A stretch of DNA of 64,000 nucleotides, taken from Bacillaceae bacterium OF18-1A. Lineage in GTDB: Bacteria > Bacillota > Bacilli > Bacillales > Bacillaceae_G. Under the pieces are notes generated by a model. It was not told where the DNA came from and ran no database searches. It saw only the letters and a program-made list of their open reading frames with translations. The position numbers and the translations under genes were made by a program. Numbering within the stretch: position 1 is the first letter of the stretch; each line of letters opens with the position of its first letter. Shown piece after piece: positions 8,641 through 17,905 of this stretch. Where the stretch lies: the NCBI GenBank assembly GCA_027694045.1, contig JAQEWB010000002.1:992001-1056000 (forward strand). The letters are read 5' to 3'.

Positions 8641-9573
8641 TTATTTACAAATCTCACGTAAGTCTGCAAATAGACGATCCGCTTCTTCCCAAGAAGATGC
8701 TTTTGCACCAGAAGCCATCGGATGTCCCCCGCCGTTATATTGCATGGCTAATTTGTTTATAACCGGCCCTTTTGAACGAAGGCGAACACGAATTACATCT
8801 TCTTCCTCTAAAAATAGAACCCATGCCTTTAATCCATCAATATTACCAAGTGCTCCAACAACACCTGATGCCTCAGAAGGAAGTACATCAAACTTCTCTA
8901 ATACTTCTTTCGTTAATTTAATGTACGCTGCTCCTTCTTCTACCATCGTAAAGTTTTGTAAAATATAGCCGTTTAAACGAGCAATCTTTTCTTTCGTCTT
9001 ATACATTTCATTGTATAAATCTGTGAATTTCACATCCATGTCAACAAGCTCACTTACGTAACGGAGTGTTTTCGCTGTTGTATTTGGGAATAAGAAACGA
9101 CCCGTATCACCAACAATTCCCGCTAAAATAAGGCGAGCAGCTTCTGTCGTTATCTTTAATCCTTTATCTTTTCCATAACTGTAAAACTCATAAATCATTT
9201 CACTTGTAGAACTTGCTGTCGTATCTACCCACGTAATATCTCCATATGGATCTTCGTTTGGATGATGATCGATTTTAATTAACATCTTCCCTTTTGTATA
9301 GCGTTGATCATCTACACGTTCTTGGTTTGCTGTATCACATGCGATAACAAGTGCATTTTCGTATACACTATCTTCAATATCATCCATTACTCGTAAGTAT
9401 GCTAGTGACGGTTCATTGTACCCAACTGTATAAATATTTTTCTCTGGAAACGATTCTTGCAAAATCGTACCAAGACCGCCCTGTGAACCTAACGCATCTG
9501 GATCTGGACGCACATGACGATGAATAATAATTGTATCAAACTCTTTAATTGCTCCTAAAATTTGCTCATGCAT
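8641..9573 (-). CDS. nrnA: Bifunctional oligoribonuclease / pAp phosphatase NrnA
   Basis: This is a DHH-DHHA1 family phosphoesterase of 310 aa. The metal-binding motifs are in order: RPDPDALGSQ, a DTAN motif, the DHH motif itself (IDHHPNED) and, in the C-terminal DHHA1 domain, GGGHPMASGA. NrnA degrades 2-5 nt RNAs to mononucleotides and hydrolyses 3'-phosphoadenosine 5'-phosphate, a by-product of sulfate assimilation. The start is ATG 9573 (MHEQILGAI), nine bases after AAGGAG; 23 further upstream codons have no ribosome binding site of their own. The location between ytrI and ytpI matches B. subtilis ytqI. Confidence 0.95.
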   Translation of the reverse strand: MHEQILGAIKEFDTIIIHRHVRPDPDALGSQGGLGTILQESFPEKNIYTVGYNEPSLAYLRVMDDIEDSVYENALVIACDTANQERVDDQRYTKGKMLIKIDHHPNEDPYGDITWVDTTASSTSEMIYEFYSYGKDKGLKITTEAARLILAGIVGDTGRFLFPNTTAKTLRYVSELVDMDVKFTDLYNEMYKTKEKIARLNGYILQNFTMVEEGAAYIKLTKEVLEKFDVLPSEASGVVGALGNIDGLKAWVLFLEEEDVIRVRLRSKGPVINKLAMQYNGGGHPMASGAKASSWEEADRLFADLREICK

Positions 9574-9726
9574 ATGTATAATCTCCTTTTTATTCAACTT
9601 CTTCACTTTATCTTCCATTATAACGGAAAGTATTTCATACATGCGAACAATTGCTTTATAATAGAAGTTAGAAAGTTTAGATTTTTCTTTACTATTATTT
9701 TTTACAAAACGATAGGAGTGTGCATT

Positions 9727-10032
9727 ATGCCAGTATTAGTCTTCTGTATTATCGTCTCATTTATGTTGTACCTCTTCTACAAAACAAAATACTTTCGCAC
9801 AAACCGCCCGATGGAAAAAGGTTGGCTCTCTGGAAAATCTGCAATGGCACTCGGTTCATTCGTCTTATTCTTCGGAGTAAACCAATTCTTTTTAGAACTT
9901 TCAACCGCCCGTATTATCGTTGGTGTTTTATTCGTTCTATTTGGTAGTGCAAGTGTATTTAATGGATTTCGCCAATATAAACATTTCTTACCACTAGCAG
10001 TAAAAGAAGCGGCGGCTTATGAAGCAACATAA
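9727..10032 (+). CDS. ytpI: YtpI-family membrane protein
   Basis: The 101-aa protein has three predicted membrane segments (about 2-18, 38-53 and 57-77) with a short basic tail. Position next to nrnA and length agree with B. subtilis YtpI, a member of a family with no known function. ATG 9727 is preceded by AGGAG at eight bases; longer readings lack a ribosome binding site. A hairpin terminator follows within a few bases of the stop. Confidence 0.83.
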   Translation: MPVLVFCIIVSFMLYLFYKTKYFRTNRPMEKGWLSGKSAMALGSFVLFFGVNQFFLELSTARIIVGVLFVLFGSASVFNGFRQYKHFLPLAVKEAAAYEAT

Positions 10033-10060
10033 AAAAGCATCAATATTGTGATGCTTTTTT
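10031..10060. terminator. Bidirectional terminator overlapping the 3' end of the DUF3949 gene
   Basis: AAAAAAGCATCA and TGATGCTTTTTT pair perfectly. It ends ytpI on the plus strand and the convergent DUF3949 gene on the minus strand, whose stop codon (10042-10040) lies inside the stem. Confidence 0.9.
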
Positions 10061-10303
10061 ACATCCTCTAACTTTTAAAATTATATATGCAACAAACGCA
10101 GATGGTATATTAAACGGGTTACCTTGTACGTGAAAATGTAATTGTTCTTCCCCGAAAGACATTTTTTCATATAGCTCTCGCTGAGATAATCCTGTCTTTC
10201 TCTTTTTTTCATGTAAACCTTGTAAATATACATATTGAATCGGTATCATCACAAGAAAGTAAAAAAGTGCGATACCACCAAAAAAGAGTACTCCTGATGA
10301 CAT
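10040..10303 (-). CDS. Small DUF3949-type membrane protein, paralogue of 63170-63406
   Basis: The 87-aa product has one N-terminal membrane segment (about 4-25) ending in MIPIQYVYLQGL, then a charged soluble part with LSQRELYEKMSF and FNIPSAFVAYII. The gene at 63170 encodes the same pattern (VPIQYNYIKTL, VSQNELYDNMSY, FTIPASLVASII), so the two are paralogues. They look like the B. cereus-group DUF3949 family; function unknown. The start is ATG 10303 with AAAGGTGG eight bases ahead; the longer reading has no ribosome binding site. Confidence 0.75.
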   Translation of the reverse strand: MSSGVLFFGGIALFYFLVMIPIQYVYLQGLHEKKRKTGLSQRELYEKMSFGEEQLHFHVQGNPFNIPSAFVAYIILKVRGCKKASQY

Positions 10304-10393
10304 GTTGCATACCACCTTTCTGAGATACATTTTCTTATACTTTAAATTATAGCATAGTCTATCGTTTAAATAAGTTAATATTCTGTCTCTTCA

Positions 10394-11335
10394 TTAAACA
10401 ATTGTCTCCCCGCATAATTCCTCTTCAACATACTGAATATATCGCCGAATGAAATTACCTGGATTCTTTTTAATAGGTTCAATATCAAGTCTTAATGGTA
10501 TTTTTCCTGCCATGTAAAAGATTCTTGAAGCAGTCCCTAGTCGGATAGCTGCTTCCGAAATATTTTCCCCATATCCCATCATAAAATTCCCCCATGCCTC
10601 TTCTAACTGTCCCGAAGCAATTAAATGCAATCTAGGAACACCAATATCAAACTCTTTATACCCAAATCCACATTCATCAAAATCAAGTAAATACCAATCC
10701 TCTTTGTCTACAAGAATATTTCCAAAATGCATATCTCCGTGAACAAATTGTTTTTCTCCCAATTGAATTGAGTTTGTAAGTTGTTGTATGCTTTCTGCAA
10801 TTCTCAAGCATTTATTTTTATCCTCATAAGATAAAAAAGAAGTATTTAATAAACATTGTAAAGGCTCATGAATCATCTTTTACTCGCTATATATAGGTCT
10901 TTCATAACCTCTCCAAGTTTGCGGCACACTTTTAAGCACTCCATTTGTTTTTTCATGAAACATTCGCATTAATGATCCAAGTTTTTCATGATCTTTATCC
11001 TTTGGTTCTATAATTTCCCTTCCATTTATAAACCTAAAGACAACAAAATACTGGATACTTCCCTCATCTTTCATAACAGATGTGATCCAACCGCCATTTT
11101 TATTTACAACTAATTCTGGTACTAATATTTGTTTTTGCAATGCTATTAACCAATGTATTTCAGCTTCTATTTGCTCGGCAGTATAACGTCCTTCTCTATA
11201 CTGCCTAACTACAAATTTATTTTCTTCCGATTCGAACATATATGTTTGATTTTCTCCCCCATGCAACAATGAAACTTTCGTAAGACTATGTAAATTATAT
11301 TGCTTACATAACTGTTTTTTAGTGTAAAAATCCAT
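10394..11335 (-). pseudogene. Aminoglycoside-phosphotransferase-like kinase, interrupted by one in-frame stop
   Basis: Two reading frames (11335-10880 and 10876-10394) are parts of one protein of about 313 codons in the same frame, separated only by TAA-AAG before an ATG. The N-terminal half carries the nucleotide-binding lobe (LLHGGENQTYMFES, FVVRQYREGR). The C-terminal half carries the catalytic loop HGDMHFGNILV and the metal-binding DFDECGFGY. Both halves are needed for a kinase, so the stop at 10882-10880 most likely inactivates the gene; a single base change (for example GAA to TAA) would explain it. Homologues phosphorylate small molecules (aminoglycosides, choline, homoserine); the substrate is unknown. 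Sequencing error or reinitiation at 10876 cannot be excluded. Confidence 0.82.
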
Positions 11336-11438
11336 GCTTATCCCCCTAATTCTTATAGTGAAGCATAATAATAACTAGTAACTTAAGCTTTCTTATCGAC
11401 TAATCACCAATTTTCTATCCATATCGATACATATCCTA

Positions 11439-11762
11439 CTATTTTTTCACTTCTCTTCCAAAACTCTGACCGCGCTTAAGTACTAACTTCAAAATCCAAT
11501 AAAACAAAATAAAGTTAAAGAAAAAGCCTAATGGATGAAATAAAATTTCCCATCCGCCATAATAAATGAAATTTTCTGCTGGTATACCAAAGTAAAGAAA
11601 ATCGCTATTATTTTCTCCAGTTGTAGGAATAAAGGAACAAATACTAGCGAAAATCAAACTTATTACATACAATTTCTTTTTATTTACATCCATTATTCTA
11701 TGAGTTATCACATGAACAGTAATTACAAATATGAAACCGAAAAATAAAAATATTACTCCCAT
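11439..11762 (-). CDS. Small hypothetical membrane protein
   Basis: The 107-aa protein has three hydrophobic segments: an N-terminal one (about 2-20), one at about 34-46 and a C-terminal one (about 78-95). Its basic tail ends in lysines. I do not recognise the family. The ATG at 11762 is preceded by GGGGAGGTG; the upstream ATG is not. It lies 103 bp ahead of the broken phosphotransferase gene on the same strand, and the two may have been co-transcribed. Confidence 0.68.
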   Translation of the reverse strand: MGVIFLFFGFIFVITVHVITHRIMDVNKKKLYVISLIFASICSFIPTTGENNSDFLYFGIPAENFIYYGGWEILFHPLGFFFNFILFYWILKLVLKRGQSFGREVKK

Positions 11763-11919
11763 TTGACACCTCCCCAATTATTGTTCAAGCACCTTCAAAT
11801 GATTGTGTTCCCCTACTTATAAATATGAAACAGAACGTGATTTTACTTTTCCTTTTACAATTCAAAACATAGTAGATTCAGTTGATAACTAAATTTTAAA
11901 ACACCCTAAAGTAGCGTTC

Positions 11920-11957
11920 AAAAAAAGGAACAAACCAAAGCGGCTTGCTCCATCTTT
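11920..11957 (-). terminator. Terminator of ytoI
   Basis: GGAACAAACC and GGCTTGCTCC arms pair (G-U pairs allowed), followed on the minus strand by a run of seven T. It lies directly after the ytoI stop codon. Confidence 0.85.
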
Positions 11958-13271
11958 TTATTTATCGATCAACTGCACCATAAGTAATGCTTTCCCAACC
12001 ACATTACCGTCATGATGCACCTCTACATCAACCTTACCAAATTTACGTCCAATTTCTAATACTTTCGGATGAACGGATACAACGTTATCAATTTGAACCG
12101 GCTTTACGAAGTAAATTGTTAAGTTTTCAACAATTAAATCACTCTTCTTTTGCGCACGAATAACACGATTCGTTGCTTCTGTCACAATCGTTGCAAATAC
12201 ACCGTACGATAACGTTCCGATTGAATTCGTCATTTGCGGTGTTACTGAAAATTGGTATAGATGCTCATTTTTCGCTTCTTTCGGCGTCATAAATTGATTC
12301 GTTACAATATCATCAATCGTTTCGCCGACTTGCGGTTGACGTTGGATCATTTGCAGCGCCTGAAGTACATCTTGGCGGCTAATAATACCTTGCAGTTTAT
12401 TTCCTTCATCAACAACAGGAAGTAACTCAATACCTTCCCACACCATCATACGCGCCGCAGCTGCGACAGACATTTTACCGTTCACTGTAATCGGGTGTTT
12501 TGTCATTACTTTATCAATTGGTGTTTCTTTCGCTACACCGATCATATCTTTTGAAGTTACAATACCTAGTACTTTTTTATTTTCATCAATAATTGGATAT
12601 CTTCCGTGCATCGTCTCTTCATTATACGCATGCCATTGTTGTACTGTATCATTTGTCTTTAAATATAGCGTTTCTTCAATTGGTGTTAAAATGTCTTCAA
12701 CGAGTACAATCTCTTTCTTAATAAGCTGGTCATAAATTGCACGGTTAATTAAAGTTGCAACGGTAAATGTGTCATAACTACTTGAAATAATCGGCAACTT
12801 TAATTCGTCTGCTAATTTCTTTACATGATCTTCCGTATCAAATCCGCCCGTAATTAACACAGCAGCTCCAGCTTCGAGCGCCAATTGATGTGCATTTGTA
12901 CGGTTACCGACAATCAGTAAGTTACCCGCTTCTGTATAACGCATCATCGCTTCTAATTTCATAGCCCCAATTACGAATTTATTTAATGTTTTATGTAGTC
13001 CTTCTCTGCCCCCAAGTACTTGACCATCGACAATGTTAACAACTTCTGCATATGTCAGTTTTTCAATATTCTCTTTCTTCTTTTGTTCAATTCGAATTGT
13101 TCCGACACGCTCAATTGTACTAACATATCCTTTATTTTCTGCATCTTTAATTGCACGGTAAGCTGTCCCTTCACTTACACTCAAATCCTTCGCAATTTGT
13201 CTTACAGAAATTTTATGCCCTACTGGCAGACTATTAATATGTTCTAAAATTTGGTTATGCTTGGTAGCCAA
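11958..13271 (-). CDS. ytoI: HTH/DRTGG/CBS/hotdog-domain protein YtoI
   Basis: The 437-aa protein joins four modules: an N-terminal helix-turn-helix (about 5-60, VRQIAKDLSVSEGTAYRAI), a DRTGG domain (about 75-185), two CBS repeats (about 195-310, including GRYPIIDENKKVLGIVTSKDM) and a C-terminal hotdog-like domain (about 330-437). This is the composition of B. subtilis YtoI. CBS pairs usually sense adenine nucleotides, so a nucleotide-responsive regulator is a fair inference; target genes are unknown. The ATG at 13271 has CTTTTGG upstream rather than a clear ribosome binding site, so the start is less certain. Confidence 0.9.
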   Translation of the reverse strand: MATKHNQILEHINSLPVGHKISVRQIAKDLSVSEGTAYRAIKDAENKGYVSTIERVGTIRIEQKKKENIEKLTYAEVVNIVDGQVLGGREGLHKTLNKFVIGAMKLEAMMRYTEAGNLLIVGNRTNAHQLALEAGAAVLITGGFDTEDHVKKLADELKLPIISSSYDTFTVATLINRAIYDQLIKKEIVLVEDILTPIEETLYLKTNDTVQQWHAYNEETMHGRYPIIDENKKVLGIVTSKDMIGVAKETPIDKVMTKHPITVNGKMSVAAAARMMVWEGIELLPVVDEGNKLQGIISRQDVLQALQMIQRQPQVGETIDDIVTNQFMTPKEAKNEHLYQFSVTPQMTNSIGTLSYGVFATIVTEATNRVIRAQKKSDLIVENLTIYFVKPVQIDNVVSVHPKVLEIGRKFGKVDVEVHHDGNVVGKALLMVQLIDK

Positions 13272-13515
13272 AAGGTTTCACCATACTTTCTTTTCCCTAA
13301 ATTCTTCATGTGTTGTATTTTCAGTATACTATATTTTCAAAACTGTTACACTCTCTCTTTATATATCTGTACCATTTTTTTTATAACAAAATGATCCTTA
13401 CATTCCATTATGCACACTATTACAACAATGTAATGCTATTGTCATCTCATTCGATAGTTAGTCCACCAAATTCCCTATACAATTAAGACAAGAAATGAAA
13501 CAAAGGAGCGGATAT

Positions 13516-13677
13516 ATGATGAAAAAATTTTTAGAGGTTGTAGGTGCTGTATTTTTAGCTTTCGCAGATGGGAAAAAAGTTGCAATGGAATTAAATGAAA
13601 CACCTGAACAGCCACGTACGAAAAGAAAAGAATCACCTAAACAAGTACAAACTTTAAAAGCTGTACTGCACACGTAA
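13516..13677 (+). CDS. Small hypothetical protein (53 aa)
   Basis: A 53-codon ORF with AGGAG seven bases before ATG 13516. It encodes a short hydrophobic N-terminus (VVGAVFLAFADGKK) and a charged basic tail. Convergent with ytkL and closed by a shared terminator, it has the look of a real monocistronic gene. I do not recognise the family. Confidence 0.65.
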   Translation: MMKKFLEVVGAVFLAFADGKKVAMELNETPEQPRTKRKESPKQVQTLKAVLHT

Positions 13678-13716
13678 AAACCCTTCACTTGTCTTTTCAA
13701 ATGAAGGGTTTCTTTT
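13676..13716. terminator. Bidirectional terminator between the small ORF and ytkL
   Basis: AAACCCTTCA (13678-13687) pairs with TGAAGGGTTT (13702-13711), with A and T runs on the outer sides. Confidence 0.88.
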
Positions 13717-14400
13717 CTATAGTGTAATACTTTCTCCAGCTTCTAATACTTTACCTGTACAATTTTGTAGCTTTTCTACAAATTGATATGGATCTTGTTC
13801 AATTACTGGGAACGTATTGTAATGCATCGGTACAACAGTTTTCGCCTGAACCCATTTCGCTGCTAACGCGGCATCTTCTGGCCCCATCGTGAAATTATCG
13901 CCAATTGGTAAAAATGCTACGTCAATATCATTCAACTCACCAATTAACTTCATATCAGAAAATAGAGCGGTATCTCCTGCATGGTACAGTGTTTTCTCTT
14001 CTGCTATAAATAAAATACCCGCTGGCATACCTGTATATGTAATCGTCTTATTTTCTTCATCAATATAACTGGATCCGTGGAAAGCTTGTGTAAACTTCAC
14101 TTTTCCGAAATCAAATTTATGCGAACCACCAATGTGCATCGGATGTGTATTTACACCTTGCCAACTTAAAAATGTCGCTAGTTCAAATGGTGCTACAACA
14201 ACTGCATTATTCTTCTTCGCAAGCTCTACTGTATCTCCAACATGATCACCATGTCCATGCGACAAAAGAATCGCATCTACTTTTACATCTTCAGCCTTTA
14301 AATCTGTTTTCGGATTTCCTGTTAAAAATGGATCAATTAAAATAACCTTTCCATTCGTTTCAATTTTTACAACTGAATGTCCGTGATAAGATACTTTCAT
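13717..14400 (-). CDS. ytkL: Metal-dependent hydrolase of the metallo-beta-lactamase fold (UPF0173)
   Basis: The 227-aa protein has the HxHxDH motif as [11 protein letters not shown] (about 52-62), the later histidine-containing PGDN/HAGD segments ([10 protein letters not shown]) and a C-terminal PMHYNTFP. This is the UPF0173/YtkL family of Zn-dependent hydrolases, with no defined substrate. ATG 14400 is chosen because GGGGAGG lies eight bases before it. Its position beside a divergent Xaa-Pro dipeptidase gene is as in B. subtilis. Confidence 0.92.
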   Translation of the reverse strand: MKVSYHGHSVVKIETNGKVILIDPFLTGNPKTDLKAEDVKVDAILLSHGHGDHVGDTVELAKKNNAVVVAPFELATFLSWQGVNTHPMHIGGSHKFDFGKVKFTQAFHGSSYIDEENKTITYTGMPAGILFIAEEKTLYHAGDTALFSDMKLIGELNDIDVAFLPIGDNFTMGPEDAALAAKWVQAKTVVPMHYNTFPVIEQDPYQFVEKLQNCTGKVLEAGESITL

Positions 14401-14550
14401 TATTACATTCCTCCCCTTATTCACATTCTCACTTTTTATTCTACATGATTTCTCAATTCCCTGTCTTTTCTAACATCTATTTACTTGTCATAACGCTTTC
14501 ATCCGATGTAAAGTTATATTTGTAATTAAATATCTCGGGGGTGCCAATCG

Positions 14551-15648
14551 ATGAATGCTAGATTAGAAAATTTAATGCAATGGCTAAAAGAAAAAAACGT
14601 AGAAGCTGCGTTCTTAACTTCTACACCAAACGTTTTCTACATGACAAACTTCCACTGTGAGCCACACGAAAGACTTCTTGGTATGTTTGTATTCCAAGAA
14701 AAAGAACCTATTTTAATTTGTCCTAAAATGGAAGAAGGCCAAGCACGTAACGCTGGCTGGGCACATGAAATTATCGGATTTACTGATACTGACAAACCAT
14801 GGGATATGATTGCAAAAGCAATTAAAGACCGCGGTATCAATGCAACTGCAGTTGCAATTGAAAAAGAACATTTAAACGTAGAACGTTATGAAGAATTAAC
14901 AAAATTATTCCCAAATGCAGCGTTCAGATCAGCTGAAGAGAAAGTTCGCGAGCTTCGCTTAATTAAAGACGAAAAAGAACTTTCTATTTTACGTGAAGCT
15001 GCTAAAATGGCAGACTATGCTGTTGAAGTTGGGGTAAATGCAATTCAAGAAAACCGTAGCGAGCTAGAAGTATTAGCAATCATTGAACACGAATTAAAAA
15101 CAAAAGGCATACATAAAATGTCATTTGATACGATGGTATTAGCAGGTGCGAATTCTGCTCTTCCACACGGTATTCCAGGTGCAAACAAAATGAAACGCGG
15201 CGATTTCGTACTATTTGATTTAGGCGTAATCATTGATGGTTATTGCTCTGACATTACACGTACAGTAGCATTCGGTGACATTTCTGAAGAACAAACTCGT
15301 ATTTACAACACTGTACTTGCTGGACAACTACAAGCAGTTGAAGCATGTAAACCAGGTGTTACACTTGGTGCAATCGACAACGCTGCTCGTTCTGTTATCG
15401 CAGATGCAGGTTACGGAGACTTCTTCCCACACCGCCTTGGTCACGGACTTGGAATTAGCGTACATGAATATCCAGATGTAAAAGCTGGTAACGAATCTCC
15501 ATTAAAAGAAGGTATGGTCTTCACAATCGAGCCTGGTATTTACGTACCAAACGTAGGTGGCGTTCGTATTGAAGATGATATTTATATCACAAAAGACGGA
15601 TCAGAAATTTTAACGAAATTCCCGAAAGAGTTACAGTTTGTAAAATAA
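14551..15648 (+). CDS. M24B-family Xaa-Pro dipeptidase/aminopeptidase
   Basis: The 365-aa protein has a creatinase-like N-terminal domain (1-130) and a pita-bread metallopeptidase domain. Metal ligands are visible: the Asp pair in FDLGVIIDGYCSDITRT, the His in HRLGHGLGISVHEYPD, and the Glu residues in FTIEPGIYVPNVGGVRIEDD. It cleaves X-Pro bonds of small peptides in the cytoplasm. The start ATG 14551 follows TCGGGGGTG at eight to ten bases. It ends at a strong terminator. PepQ is the closest named enzyme, but several paralogues exist in the B. cereus group, so no symbol is assigned. Confidence 0.93.
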   Translation: MNARLENLMQWLKEKNVEAAFLTSTPNVFYMTNFHCEPHERLLGMFVFQEKEPILICPKMEEGQARNAGWAHEIIGFTDTDKPWDMIAKAIKDRGINATAVAIEKEHLNVERYEELTKLFPNAAFRSAEEKVRELRLIKDEKELSILREAAKMADYAVEVGVNAIQENRSELEVLAIIEHELKTKGIHKMSFDTMVLAGANSALPHGIPGANKMKRGDFVLFDLGVIIDGYCSDITRTVAFGDISEEQTRIYNTVLAGQLQAVEACKPGVTLGAIDNAARSVIADAGYGDFFPHRLGHGLGISVHEYPDVKAGNESPLKEGMVFTIEPGIYVPNVGGVRIEDDIYITKDGSEILTKFPKELQFVK

Positions 15649-15649
15649 C

Positions 15650-15677
15650 AAAAAGGCAGCGTGAGTGCTGCCTTTTT
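15650..15677. terminator. Terminator of the Xaa-Pro dipeptidase gene
   Basis: AAAAAGGCAGC and GCTGCCTTTTT flank a short loop. The A and T runs make it work on both strands, also ending the convergent lipoprotein gene. Confidence 0.92.
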
Positions 15678-16052
15678 CTATTTCCGCTTTAACACCATCT
15701 TCTCTTCATACTTATCATCCCATTTAATCACAATCTCTATCGGTTCATCTTTAGATAGAGGCGCACAACTTACACAAGAAGACTTCATTTCAATCTTTGC
15801 TCCTTTATGATTTTCTGACGTTTGTGTCATTGTGCTAAAGGCTCCATTAATAGCAATCTCTAAATTTTTAAATTCTGTATTCCCATCTCCGCCCTTATAC
15901 TGAAATGTAAACATTCCATCTTCACTGTCATCCTTAATATGGCCTTTATATTGTCCCGTCCAACTTTTGCTCTCGCTAGAAAAAGTAACATACCAAATCG
16001 AGCAGCTTCCTAAAAAGAAAATACTAATGAAAAAGAATAATACTCTCTTCAT
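15678..16052 (-). CDS. Putative small lipoprotein
   Basis: The 124-aa product begins with a basic residue pair, a hydrophobic stretch and the lipobox LGSC (Cys near residue 17), so it is probably lipidated and held on the outer face of the membrane. The rest is a beta-rich domain with a CVSC pair near residue 95. The family is not recognised. ATG 16052 is preferred over 16055, being six bases after GGAGG. Confidence 0.72.
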   Translation of the reverse strand: MKRVLFFFISIFFLGSCSIWYVTFSSESKSWTGQYKGHIKDDSEDGMFTFQYKGGDGNTEFKNLEIAINGAFSTMTQTSENHKGAKIEMKSSCVSCAPLSKDEPIEIVIKWDDKYEEKMVLKRK

Positions 16053-16137
16053 CATGCCCCTCCATTCAAATGCACTTATTTCTTCTCAATGTCTATACAT
16101 AGCGCACGGTATACGAAATTAAAAAAGAAGGCCCTTC

Positions 16138-16344
16138 TTAAAAAGTGCCTTCCTCTATCTCACTAATATTCAATTGAAATTTCACGATCCAAACTGAGAA
16201 AAGATGGACAAGAAGTGCAAACGCCATACACGCTCCGCTCAAAAAAGTTAATATAGGATGCGAATACACGTGCCCTAAAACATAGGATACCGCCACAAAA
16301 AACATTGTTATGTAAATATAAATTGCTCCATGTATTTGCCTCAT
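16138..16344 (-). CDS. Small hypothetical membrane protein
   Basis: The 68-aa protein has two membrane segments (about 6-25 and 31-52) and a short acidic tail. ATG 16344 follows AAAGGAGG at six bases; upstream codons lack support. It lies 63 bp beyond the anti-sigma gene on the same strand and could be part of that transcript. No family was recognised. Confidence 0.68.
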   Translation of the reverse strand: MRQIHGAIYIYITMFFVAVSYVLGHVYSHPILTFLSGACMAFALLVHLFSVWIVKFQLNISEIEEGTF

Positions 16345-16407
16345 ATAAGCCTCCTTTTCCCATATTATAACATAAATTTTCTGATTATTCACATTAATCA
16401 GTTGTAA

Positions 16408-17415
16408 TTAATATTTCTCAACTGTTACACCTCTAACAGCCGCTTTAATATATGGTGCTCCTTGTAAACTTTGTAAATCCTCTGTTTTGCCTGTTACGAC
16501 TACACCGTATATTGGTAGGTCTTTTGGTTTTGTATTTTTTACTTCTTTATACGAATCTTTCGCATTATCCACATGTCGTTTATCTTCTGCTAATGTTTTC
16601 ATTGCCCCTATAAACTCTTTTGAATTTCTTTCAAAATCCATTTTCATTGCCTCTTCTTTTTTAGCGTAGCTTCCAGCAAATCCATAAACACGATTAGATT
16701 TTTCAGCATTTAAAACTGCATCCGTTTTCGAATCTGTTAAACCAACATATTCATCTCGTTTCTTTTCATCATATGTATCAACCCAAAACCAAACTGGTTG
16801 TATATTTTTTGGTAGTATTCCCATAATTTCATCCATCGTATACGATTTATCAAACGATAAGGCCACTTCCGCAACTTTATTTTTCAGTTCCCCGATTTGA
16901 TTTAAATCATTCACATAATTTACGTACGTCATAAAAGGCAAATAAAATTGCATTTCACGTTGCATCGTTTGTATATTATAGTTTACCCTCATGCCAGATT
17001 CCTCTTCATCAGGCGGTCCTTCATCCAACTGCGTATTCCCATTATGGCTTCGTTCCATATATCCCCACACATCATATTCATATATTTCATCTATCCACTT
17101 AACTGGCTGACCCGAAATATTTTTATAGGAACTATACATAATAGAATCGCTCATTAAACCCATATTTAATTTTCTGTGAGAATAAAATTTTATGTTAGGA
17201 CCCTTTACAGTTTGCTCTGCAAATACTCTTCTTTCCATCTCATTAAAGTGCTTTTGTTTTAAATATACTATTAAAGTGAAAGATCCAACGATCACTATAA
17301 TAGATGCAAAGATTGAGATAACAAAATTTCTAAAAAACTGCTTCCGCTTCGCTCTCTTCATCAAATTCTTCATCTGCTTATCATCCATATTCAAATCAAA
17401 GTCTTTCCGGCTCAT
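16408..17415 (-). CDS. Membrane anti-sigma factor for the adjacent ECF sigma factor
   Basis: The 335-aa protein has a cytoplasmic N-terminus of about 30 residues rich in Lys/Arg, one membrane segment (about 32-54) and a large outer domain. This is the sigma-factor-regulator (Sigma_reg_N/Sigma_reg_C) layout. It would hold the ECF sigma factor at the membrane until an envelope signal releases it. The start, ATG 17415 (or 17418), has AGGAGG seven bases upstream and overlaps the sigma gene by 20 nt, giving coupled synthesis in a fixed ratio. The signal cannot be read from sequence. Confidence 0.85.
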   Translation of the reverse strand: MSRKDFDLNMDDKQMKNLMKRAKRKQFFRNFVISIFASIIVIVGSFTLIVYLKQKHFNEMERRVFAEQTVKGPNIKFYSHRKLNMGLMSDSIMYSSYKNISGQPVKWIDEIYEYDVWGYMERSHNGNTQLDEGPPDEEESGMRVNYNIQTMQREMQFYLPFMTYVNYVNDLNQIGELKNKVAEVALSFDKSYTMDEIMGILPKNIQPVWFWVDTYDEKKRDEYVGLTDSKTDAVLNAEKSNRVYGFAGSYAKKEEAMKMDFERNSKEFIGAMKTLAEDKRHVDNAKDSYKEVKNTKPKDLPIYGVVVTGKTEDLQSLQGAPYIKAAVRGVTVEKY

Positions 17416-17905
17416 CATGTCTCCTCCTATACAATTTTTTAAATTGATTTCTTGCACGGTACAAACTTGTTTTTACTGTATCTTCTTTCATACTTAATAA
17501 AATGGCAATTTCCTTATAAGATAGTTCATATTCATATTTCAACAGTAAAATATGACGATAATCCTCCGTCATCGTCTCCAATATTTCTTGTACTTCTCCT
17601 TGCAGTTCACTTGTTAAAAGCACTTCATCTAACGACTTTTGACCAATAAGAACGACCGATTCAATTGCGATGGGGTTTAGTCTTTTTTCTTTTCGATATA
17701 AATCTCGGTGCTGATTGATCGCAACTCTAAAGAGCCATGGTGTTAAGTGCTCTAACGGTATTTCCTCCATAAGTAATAAAGCTTTATACAACGTATCTTG
17801 CACAATATCTTCCGCTTCTTTTCTATCTGCCCCAATCTTAATTAAGTATCCAAACACTGCTTTTGATTTCTCTATTAATAATGATTCAAACGTATCATGA
17901 CTCAT
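17396..17905 (-). CDS. ECF-type RNA polymerase sigma factor
   Basis: The 169-aa protein has region 2 (about 10-75, with ADRKEAEDIVQDTLYKAL and LTPWLFRVAINQHRDLYRK) and region 4 (about 110-165, with LSYKEIAILLSMKEDTVKTSLYRA) and nothing between but a linker. These are the marks of an ECF sigma factor of the SigM/SigW class. It is co-translated with its membrane anti-sigma partner. Such pairs usually drive their own promoter, but I could not find a convincing AAC/CGT-type site in the 100 bp upstream. AAAGGAGAG precedes the ATG. Confidence 0.92.
   Translation of the reverse strand: MSHDTFESLLIEKSKAVFGYLIKIGADRKEAEDIVQDTLYKALLLMEEIPLEHLTPWLFRVAINQHRDLYRKEKRLNPIAIESVVLIGQKSLDEVLLTSELQGEVQEILETMTEDYRHILLLKYEYELSYKEIAILLSMKEDTVKTSLYRARNQFKKLYRRRHDEPERL

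Noticed and set aside
13272..13515. Extra gene between ytoI and the 53-aa ORF
   Set aside because: The stretch is AT-rich with likely promoters only; short frames lack ribosome binding sites.
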